Source of the DNA: Euptelea pleiosperma
Lineage: Eukaryota > Streptophyta > Magnoliopsida > Ranunculales > Eupteleaceae
DNA: 64,000 nucleotides
NCBI GenBank assembly: GCA_035048495.1
Contig: CM068542.1
Location: 39,523,109 to 39,587,108, forward strand
Direction: 5' to 3'
This document shows positions 55,833 to 64,000 of the stretch, one piece after another (position 1 is the stretch's first letter; each line of letters starts with the position of its first letter). Position numbers and translations under genes: made by a program. Under the pieces are notes generated by a model. The model saw only the letters and a program-made list of their open reading frames with translations, was not told where the DNA came from and ran no database searches.

Positions 55833-56734
55833 GATACGTTGACTTATGCTATTCTTACTAATATAATGACTAATGGACGTGGGACCCACATGCTGATGAG
55901 TTAATGACTAATTTTTGTGATGATATATTTATCAACATGGATATCAACCACACAAAAAAAATCAGCCCATTCCAACATTTGCAGTATTGTGAAAAGTGGA
56001 TTGCAAGTTGACAAATTTTAGACCATCCATTTTCACCATTAAATTTATATCCATATTTGAAGTTTTAAAAATTACTGTTTTTGGTGAGGAGATCATCCTC
56101 ACCAAAAATCGGCTCTTAACTCATCTGCATGTGGACCCCACATCCATTAGTCATTTATTAGTAAGAATAGCATGAGCCAACGCGTGTGTGTGGTTAGGAT
56201 AAATCTAAAAAGCTCTATGGTTGAGGCTATCGACCTTTGGATTCAAGAGATCGATGCAGTTGTTATGTGATCTCTTGAATCCAATGGTCGAATGGCCTGA
56301 AGCTGCATATTTATTTTTGGTTATCCATGGGATAGCATTTTCCTAAATCTAAATTCTTATGCCAGAGATCACGCCATACATTGAGCTGTTGATAACGTGG
56401 AGACTATCCTTCAAAAAAAAAAAAAAGTAGTCCATTTTGAAATTCCTGAACTCGTGAAAAGTTGACTTGAATTTGAAAAATGTGCACCATCCACTTAAGC
56501 CGTAACTTTAGGTTAACTTTTTTATATGGTTAGTAGTATTGGAATTGATTGAATTTTGATAACGATGATTATTATGATGATGAAAACTCAATGTATTGTT
56601 GGATTGTCCAACACGGTCTCCATGTAGGCCCTACATTGCGCGTAGTAGTTGGACATAAGAACAAGGTGCAGATTTATCCTAACTCATATTTTTTGATAGG
56701 CTCGAGCTCATGCACGAGCCTCCTTTTCTGCACC

Positions 56735-56815
56735 CCTCTTGGGAGTTGTGTTCTTGGCATCCAAAGTAAAAAGTGATGCCAGCTCAACACGGCCAAGAAC
56801 ACAACTCCCAAGAGG
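56735..56815. repeat. Perfect 24-bp stem hairpin
   Basis: Arms 56735-56758 and 56792-56815 are exact reverse complements (GGGAGTTGTGTTC / GAACACAACTCCC in the middle), separated by 33 nt. Pairing continues outward with mismatches (TTCTGCACC / AGGTCAGAA). The loop carries GATGCCAGCTCAACAC, linking it to the small foldback family at 45.7 and 12.0 kb. Confidence 0.85.
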
Positions 56816-57209
56816 AGGTCAGAACACGACTCCCTTCTCTCCTTGATCATAAGGAGAGAAGGGAACAAAATGTACGAGGGACCACTCTTGATCTGGACCA
56901 TTCTCAAAATGGAGACTCCAACTCATTGATCTGGACCATTCAATATGGGGACCATCTCTTGTTTGGATATAACTTTAAAAATCAGAGTAGACTAATGAAT
57001 GGCTACGAGTTAGAATAGTTTGGACCAGTGATTTGGTCCTTCATTCACAGGTATTAGGTAGAGGCGTAGGTTTCATTGAGACCCACTGTTTGTGAGATTA
57101 CATAAGTCATCCTGATACTATAATCCTAACCATCTGATCTATAACACTCCTTTGAAAGATTACAAAAAGTTTGCTATATTTGCTAGCTGTTTTTTCTATG
57201 ACCATCCAG

Positions 57210-57410
57210 AAGAATGTACCAACCCGCCACCGATCCCAATCCGGATCGCCCGATCCAGAAATGGGATCAGCGCAACTCGCCCCAGGTGAAGTGAGACTTC
57301 CCAGGGAAACAGTGATCTCAGCCCGAGATGATCCATTTTTGGATTGGATCGGTGGGCCGGGCTCCGATCCCGATCAGGATCGCCCGATCCGGCCGAGGCT
57401 TCGAACCATG
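57210..57410. mobile_element. GGATCGG-type MITE-like repeat
   Basis: Contains CCGATCCCAATCCGGATCGC, GGATTGGATCGGTGGGC and ends GGCTTCGAACCATG. It is followed by TTTGCTAGC, also present at 57178-57186 on the left. A 27-bp direct duplication of the right end follows (CTTCGAACCATG twice). Confidence 0.6.
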
Positions 57411-58331
57411 TTTGCTAGCTCATCTGACTTCGAACCATGTTTGCTAGCTCATCTCTCGTGTGTGTGTGTGAACCGAAGACATTATCTAGGCATTTAAATC
57501 AAACTCCCACTTGTTAGATGTGATGGGGTCTCAAATGCCAAGGACCAGGATGACAATATTGTCACGCACGTTAGCCAACCCAGTAAAAATATCTAAAAAA
57601 TGGGCCAGCGCAATGGTTAGTTCTGGTCTGGACTTCTGGCTTTTGTATGGAAACCATCTGATCCCAATTTTTTGGGCCCTGCTTTTTTAATATTTTGCCC
57701 TTAAAACAAGGCACCAGTTCGTTTTTGCGGATACAAGTCCTCGTGTTAATCACATGGGCTTTAACTTGAATTTAAGCCCAACTTATAAATAGGTGGGTAT
57801 GAGTTTAAGCCCAATATTTGGTCGGTTTAGATCCCATCATAGACCCAATGTATTGGTAATAACACCGAACCTGATCCGTTGAATAGTTAGTATGTTGTAA
57901 TACTTCTTCTCCAAGTTCTACTAAGAGATTTTCCCAAAAATAGAAGTCTTACCAATAGGGGTTTTTTCTACTAAAAGATTCTCCTAAAGAGTGGAGATAA
58001 GAAATGATACACTGCGACGAAAGTATTGTTAAACTAATATGCTCTCAAAATTTACTCTCGAGAATTGTGTCAACTTGGAAGTCTGCCGTTGGGAATCGTG
58101 TAAGTTATCTTGGTACCCCACTCATACCATGGCATGCATGCCCATAGGTACTTATATATGATCACGCAATCTGAAGGCCTGACACGGTTCTCTACTTTAG
58201 TTCCACTCGGTACATTTTCCACCATTACTATCCAATCCACCAGTGGATAGGGCTTGTTTGGAGCTGCTCGATAAGATCTAGTTTGGAACTAGCTATCACA
58301 AAGGATCTTCAACATATTAATGCTTACTAAC

Positions 58332-58419
58332 TTGGGAGTCGGGCTCTCAGAGAATCCAATGGTGGTTGATAGGACTGAGCTGGTATTAAAGAATCCACGG
58401 CCGAGAGCCTGACTCCCAA
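58332..58419. repeat. Small foldback
   Basis: TTGGGAGTCGGGCTCTC at the left and GAGAGCCTGACTCCCAA at the right; the interior has AATCCAATGGTGGTTGATAG. Related to the 45.7-kb hairpin. Confidence 0.7.
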
Positions 58420-58805
58420 AAGTCTTTTGGGTGATAGAAGTCTTTTTTAGCACAAAATTACTTTTTTCAAAATATAGATCGTTTGGATGACCAATTTACA
58501 AAAACTATTTTTCATCCAATTTAATTTAATAAAAATACTTGAAAGTCACTTCTCTAGTAAAACACAAAACTTCTTTTTTATTTATAATGCAAGCTCAATC
58601 AACATGACAAACAAAGAAACCCCACTCCTACCCTCCCCCTCTATCACTATCAACAATCATAGTGGTGGGGCCCACCAAGAGAAGATAAATACATTTTGCA
58701 TTGAAAATCCATTTTCAAAAATATCTTCTTAGAAAAGTCATTTTTAATAATTAAGTATTTTTTTTAGAAAACAGGGAATCTTCAAAGATTTGGACAATTA
58801 GATCT

Positions 58806-59213
58806 GAGTAAAACTTCTATCACAGCGTTCTGACAGATGCTTCTATCACAATACAAAACACTGGCCACGTGACACGTTCTTAATGGACTCTAACCATATG
58901 GATGTTTGGCCAGTCCCTCAGTGGACATCTAAACCAAATATCAGCCTGATTAATGATCCCTTAGATTAATGATTTCTAAGGGATTCGATTGAAGTTATTT
59001 TCATGGGTTGATTTGATAATGGTAAGAATTTGAGCATTATTGAGCGTTATTTGGGTGCAGAGATCCAAAGATTATAAATCACTAATCAGGCTGATTTTTG
59101 GTTTATAGGTCCACCGAGGGACTGGCCAAACATCCATACTGTTAGAGTCCACTAAGATTATGCCACATGTCTGTGTTTTGCATTGTGACAGAAGCATCTG
59201 TCAAGTTTTACTC
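58806..59213. mobile_element. Foldback MITE
   Basis: GAGTAAAACTTCTATCACA on the left, CTGTCAAGTTTTACTC on the right. TTAGATCTG / CTAAATCTG border it (7/9, with a 1-bp register uncertainty). Interior as in the 6961 copy. Confidence 0.8.
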
Positions 59214-59270
59214 CTAAATCTGTTGCATACGATGCTGTCAATTCAAAGACTTTCTATATTTTACACTGTG

Positions 59271-59650
59271 GAGTAAAACTTCTGTCACAATATGTTGTGA
59301 ACACAACCCACAATACGAGCCACGTGGCACACTATTAGAGGGTGCTGACCGTATGAATGTTTGGCCAGTTCCTCGGTGGACCTGCAAACCAAAAATTCGC
59401 CTGATTAGTGATTTACGACCTTTTGATCTTTGCACCCAAATATCGCTCAATAATGTTCAAATTCCTACTGTTAAAATCAACTCATGAACATAACTTCAAT
59501 CCAACGCTTGTAAATCACTAATATGGCTGATTTTTGGTTTGCAGGTCCACCGAGGGACTGACTAAACATCCATACGGTCAGCGCCCTCTAATAATGTGCC
59601 GTGTGGCTCGTATTGTGGATTGTGACCGGTTTGGTCACAACATCGTTGGT
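59271..59650. mobile_element. Foldback MITE, right end truncated
   Basis: Left end GAGTAAAACTTCTGTCACAA; the right arm runs to GGTTTGGTCACAACATCG but lacks the GTTTTACTC terminus. G-box GCCACGTGGC at about 59319 on the left; the partner arm has the mutated GCCGTGTGGC. Confidence 0.75.
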
Positions 59651-59744
59651 AATAATTGAAATACTTTGTTACTTTAAATTTTGCTTCATTATCACATAAA
59701 TCATTGACAGTGTTTCAGGATTAAAGTGTATGTTATGCACTGTT

Positions 59745-60045
59745 TTTAACGCTCAGAAAATAACAGCCCTTATTTTCGTTACAAGGCAGTTATTTTCCGT
59801 TATTTTTCTGTTATAACAAAAATAACACCGTTATTTTCTGATAAAAATTGTTAAAATAACTTCCATTATTTCCGTTATAAATTTTATTGAAAATTTGAAA
59901 TTCAAAATTTGAATTTTAGTGCCATTTTCCCCCGTTATTTCCATTATTTTTTCATTTTTGCCCGTGCGCTACAATCCGTGATGGAAAAAACAGTAACGCC
60001 CCAGTCCGTCATATCGATATAACTGCCACTTTTAAACCTTGGTTG
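59745..60045. mobile_element. Mutator-like MITE, GTTATAACGG subfamily
   Basis: Many CCGTTATTT / GTTATAAC words, and the end CTTTTAAACCTTGG matches the family. The left end is degraded. Confidence 0.6.
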
Positions 60046-61441
60046 CATGTAATCCTGCTTATTACGCATCTATTGAAGCTGGATCTCTTTGCAAGACCCT
60101 GAAGTGCGACCGCAATGTATCTAGCTTTCTTATCCCAACCCAAGATAAGACCAAACAAACCATATTTGCATCAAAAGCTACGTACTAACCATGTCATCGG
60201 TAGTTGAGGCACAAAAACTTGAACTAATTTTGTTTGCAAAGTTAACTGAAACTTAGACGAACAGTTGATGTTACTATTTTGTCGACGGTTATAACGGACA
60301 AACAGTTTTGCAAAGAAAATGCCCTAATAAGTTAGGGCATTTTCGCCTTAAAGAATTTAAGGGAAAAAGAGGGGACGTGGGGTGCTTTCCCATAAATTGG
60401 GGTGCAAACTTTTTTTCTCATATAGGATGAATATGTAGTTATTGAGGAGTTGTTTTTGAAAATATGAAACAAATGGCATAGAAAGTAATTAAGTTGTTAT
60501 TAAGAAATTTTATAAGAAATATGAAAATAATGAAAATGTAAGTAATTAAAGAGTGGTGATCATATGGTCCAAGGTCCATGTGGTCCTCAAATACTAACAC
60601 ATTTTGATTAGCATTGCACACCTCGGACTACTAAAATAAAAATTCAAATATAATAAAATATTAGTGCAGCACCAATCAAAATTAATGTGCCAGCAGTTGG
60701 ACACCACATGGACCCGGACCATCTTATCACCAGCTCACCTCAAGTTAATTAACATAATAATTAAACACGTTTTCTTAATTAATGCCAGTAGGTCCATGGC
60801 CTCACCTACCGAAAACTCAATCCCCTATCATGTTGTGACATGTGAAGGACAAGGCAAGGGTAACCGGGAGAATTAGTTTTGGTTCAAGTTATTTATTTGG
60901 TAACACTTCTATAGATGTTACCCACTCTTAAGGTTACCATCCCTTCCTTAAGGTGATAGGGGGTTGAGGCATCTCTTCAGCCAAATGCAAGGAAAGGCGA
61001 TCGAACTGCCTCACCTACTGCTTTTGTCCAATCAATATGCCACCAAGAGCTTATGAAACTGCCATTTGATAAGATGGTGAGGATTGTGTGATCAATATGA
61101 GTTTTGAGCCATGTTTGAACCATGAGGTGGGCTATTGATTGGACTCTAGATAGATCAATTTAACATAGAAAAGCTGTCGGATGTACTAAATCCTCATTGA
61201 ATTTTATTTTTTCATTAGAAAGGCGGGTGCTCGTTCATGGTCATGTTAATCACGTGTACGATAATGAAAGTTTGAAAACTTGTAGTCCAAGCTTCTGCGC
61301 GGTATGCCTACCTACCGGGAATCTCTACACGTGGAACACGCAACCATCAATTTGCCACCCCTTGTGATGACAACCCGAAATTCAAACCATTACAAAAATT
61401 CGACCTGCCTGATTAATGCAATATTGGCCATTGAATTAGAT
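60046..61441. other. Non-genic
   Basis: No coding domain on either strand; AT-rich with scattered short repeats. Confidence 0.45.
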
Positions 61442-61451
61442 AGTTAGGACC

Positions 61452-61809
61452 ATGGTTTAAAAAACGGCTGTTATAATGGATTCGGACCTCCCCCGTTATG
61501 TTATGTACCATTAATTAAAACTCCCAGAAAATAACGGCCGTTATTTTTCCGTTAAAACGATAATAACGACTGTTAATTAGTTTCTGAAAAAATTTGTGAA
61601 AAAACAACAACATTTATTTTCGTTATTTTCCATTTTTTCAAATTTGAAATTTCAGAACTTGAATTCCAGCGCCATTTTTTCCGCTATTTTCCCGTTATTT
61701 TCCATTTTTGCACCTGAGCGTTACAATTTGTTATAAGGACTGTTATAACATAAAAAATGGTAACACCCCCAGTCCGATATACCGTTATAACAGCCCCTTT
61801 TAAACCGTG
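61452..61809. mobile_element. Mutator-like MITE, GTTATAACGG subfamily
   Basis: Starts ATGGTTTAAAAAACGGCTG and ends CCCCTTTTAAACCGTG. Flanks GTTAGGACC and GTTATGACT match 7/9. Confidence 0.65.
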
Positions 61810-61818
61810 GTTATGACT

Positions 61819-62700
61819 ATATTAATGAAGGCTCTTTCTCTCTCTGGAATGTCACAATAGTGAGAATTTCAGGCTGTATCCAGTCCAAGAACGTTGTTGA
61901 CTATGAATACACTTTAGCTCCATTGATTTTAGAACGTTGCCCATATGTTTCTCATGAAGATTCCTAATAATATAATTTGAAAAAGATCACCACTGTGATT
62001 GAGATTGAGAGAAGGAAGGAAGGTCATACTGGTGTAAAGGACCACAAATTTCATGTTATTTTCACATGCAAAAGGAGCTTCTTCTAATGGGCGAGACCAT
62101 GTGAGTTCTATTATGGAAATGGGGCCTAAAATGATATTTACCTTTTTCTCTTTCAGCTGTCTTCCTTTTCCTTCGCTTTTTTTTTTCTTTGCGGGGAAGA
62201 ATTGCAACCTATCATTAATCTAACGTGAGTTATCAACATCTGAATACCCATGCTTTAACCTCCAAAGCCGTTCTGTAACATCAATAGGCTTGACCTAAAG
62301 ACAAAAGCATCAATATGCATGATTGTCGTTTTTCTTGTGTGTGTGGAATGCATGGCCAACTATTTCGAGTACACCGTCATGTTTTGTCTCTTTTTATTGC
62401 AATCTAATGGTACTGGCAATGGACAGGTGAGAACCTGGGATGTCTTCCGGTGTAAATCTGATCAATTTCAGGTTGTTTCCGTGCAATGATTGCGCTATCC
62501 GTGTGGGGTGTAAAACGGTCTTTACCAAAAATAAGTGATTTCATTATGCCGCGTAAATGTGCAAAAAAGCGTAATTAGTGGTTTTTTTTTTTTTTTTTTG
62601 TGTAACTTTTCCCTAGTTGAGTATCTTCCATTACATCTCAATTATATTACTTCATTAAGGTAGAGTTGTCGGTGCAACCTGTTGTTGGAATGTGTTGTTT
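61819..62700. other. Non-genic
   Basis: A Lys-rich minus-strand open frame (61929-62207) has no domain and includes a poly(T) tract. Not called. Confidence 0.4.
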
Positions 62701-62705
62701 GGATA

Positions 62706-62968
62706 TGTGGCCAGCACTCTGCCTTTATTAGACTCGTGGACTCTTTGATATATACATTGTTACGCCTCTCTCTAACAGCTTAAGCTTTTAGAGTAAAGTG
62801 GTTGTCAACATGGTATCTGGTTAGGAGATCTCAATAGCTCGTAGGTTCGAGTCTCTGGCTATGTGGCCAGCACTCTGCCTCTGCTAGACCCGTGGACCCT
62901 TTGATATATATACATGATTACGCCTTTCTCTAATATCTTAAGCTTTTAGAGTAAAGTGGTTGTCAACA
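62706..62968 (+). mobile_element. Very small TRIM retroelement
   Basis: Two direct repeats of 105 and 107 bp (62706-62810, 62862-62968) begin TGTGGCCAGC and end GTGGTTGTCAACA. The 51-bp interior begins TGGTATCTGG, matching the first 7 bases of the Met-tRNA primer-binding site. No target duplication was found (GGATA / CCAAC). Confidence 0.7.
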
Positions 62969-63071
62969 CCAACCGCCCCTTGTTGTATCCATGATTGAAC
63001 TAAGAGCTTATTTAGTTTGTCATTGAAAATCAAGCTTTAATGCCTTTCTTGTGTGGTGCTTTTGTCAATTG

Positions 63072-63705
63072 TAACGCATCTTTTGTCAATTGTCACATCT
63101 AATAATGCTTATTGGTTAATTCTACTGTTATCTTTTTGTTAGGATAAGGTCAATTGATTGAAGTGTATAGGTGAAAGACACCCAAATTAGGTTTCTAGTT
63201 TCCTCAATCTGCATTATTGGCAGTTCCTTACAATCTAAGTGCATTTAAGAAAAGTAGCCTAAATTGGCTATTAATTTGGTTAATTTGCTAAATCCTTCGT
63301 CAATATTCGTCACATCTCTAATGTTTATTGCTTAATTAATTCAAGTGTTTATCTTTTTGTCAAGATATAGGGCAGCAAGGGTGGATAAGTTTTGTTGATT
63401 TTGCGATACGGTTGATTGATTGAAGCGTACAGGTGAAAGACCCAAATTAAGTTTGCGCGCAATTTGTTTAATCTGCATCGTTAGCATTTCCTTATAATCC
63501 AAGTGCACTAAAGCCGTTCGTCAATTGCCATATTGCTTATTTCCAGTGTTTATCATTTTGTCGGGCATGCTAGGGCAACAAGGGAGGATAAGCTTTGTTG
63601 ATTGCGACACAGTTTATTCCATGTGAAATATCCAAATTACGTTTGCAGTTTGTTTAATTTGCATATGTTGCATGTTAGCAATTCCTTCCAATCCAATACT
63701 AAACC
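63072..63705. repeat. Three diverged tandem units
   Basis: Blocks in the same order occur at about 63072-63250, 63299-63513 and 63519-63705: GTCAATTG..., TTTATCTTTTTGTC, GGGCAGCAAGGGTGGATAAG, GGTGAAAGACCCAAATTA, TCTGCAT...TTAGCA, TTCCTTATAATCCAAGTGCA. No coding. Confidence 0.65.
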
Positions 63706-64000
63706 AATTCATCTGAGGGGGGCAAATTGCGATCAATATGACATACAAAACACCAAATATGTTTGGAATATGCAAAACAAATTTCAGCTGATATACATTC
63801 AAATAATTCATTTTTTATATCAAGAAGCTAGCCGTTGAGAGTACAAGGATTTCAACTGTGGCTTCGAGATCTCCATTAATTGTTGGAAAATAATTGAGCA
63901 TTAACGATGAGTATACGTGGTTGGCTTTGATCTAAATTAATGTAGATGATGTTAAAAATTTAAACACAATATATGTAACTTGTACACATTTCAATGCTAA
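63706..64000. other. Non-genic
   Basis: AT-rich; no feature recognised to the right edge. Confidence 0.4.

Larger units (their letters stand above)
56640..57505. other. Copy-2-specific block with nested repeats
   Basis: Interrupts sequence that is contiguous in copy 1 around 51380-51385. Contains the hairpin at 56735-56815 and a GGATCGG-type repeat at 57210-57410. Confidence 0.6.
53746..58070. repeat. Segmental duplication, copy 2
   Basis: Starts CCAAACATCCAAACGGCCAG and follows copy 1 (49334-52590) almost base for base in many stretches. It is longer because of a Mutator-like insertion (54578-55382) and a block at about 56640-57505. Confidence 0.85.

Noticed and set aside
62840..62860. tRNA B-box-like GGTTCGAGTC suggesting a tRNA gene
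   Set aside because: No A box or cloverleaf around it; it lies in the interior of the small TRIM.

Overview
The window is nuclear DNA of a flowering plant. It carries three spliced plant gene families, large introns with GT-AG borders, low gene density, and abundant angiosperm-type transposable elements (Ty1/copia, Ty3/gypsy chromovirus, L1-type LINE, SINE, TRIM, hAT- and Mutator-like MITEs). The species cannot be fixed from the sequence alone. There are no bacterial operons, CRISPR arrays, rRNA genes or convincing tRNA genes.

Three apparently intact protein-coding genes were assembled exon by exon. (1) 7584-10657 (+): a WAT1-related / nodulin MtN21-like EamA transporter, 7 exons, 386 aa. 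(2) 20536-33788 (+): a TraB-domain protein, 6 exons, 288 aa, spread over 13 kb because introns 1, 2 and 5 hold transposon debris. (3) 36716-40511 (-): a Tubby-like F-box protein, 4 coding exons, 424 aa, probably with a 5'UTR intron and a promoter near 42.2-42.4 kb. The three genes look unrelated in function; nothing suggests a cluster or pathway.

Layout: 1-6.6 kb is repeat territory (RNase H pseudogene, tandem duplication, Mutator-like MITE, two hAT-type MITEs). 6.8-7.4 kb is a dense set of bZIP/bHLH-type motifs plus a foldback element just upstream of the transporter. 10.9-20.4 kb is intergenic, with MITE tandems, a small TRIM retroelement, a perfect solo LTR with target duplication (16829-18773), and more MITEs. 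20.5-33.8 kb is the TraB gene with nested TEs. 36.7-42.4 kb is the Tubby-like gene. 42.6-49.4 kb is an array of long foldback elements. 49.3-58.1 kb is a several-kb tandem segmental duplication whose two copies act as empty and filled sites for a SINE and a Mutator-like element. 58.8-64 kb has more foldbacks, MITEs, a 263-bp TRIM and a diverged tandem repeat.

No undescribed multi-gene system was found. The most informative signals are repeat structures: a set of MITE subfamilies sharing ends of the type AAGGTTTAAA...AACCATG and 9-bp target duplications but with different internal cores; foldback elements whose arms carry CACGTG G-boxes and which lie close upstream of two of the genes; and the duplicated block with clean insertion polymorphisms.
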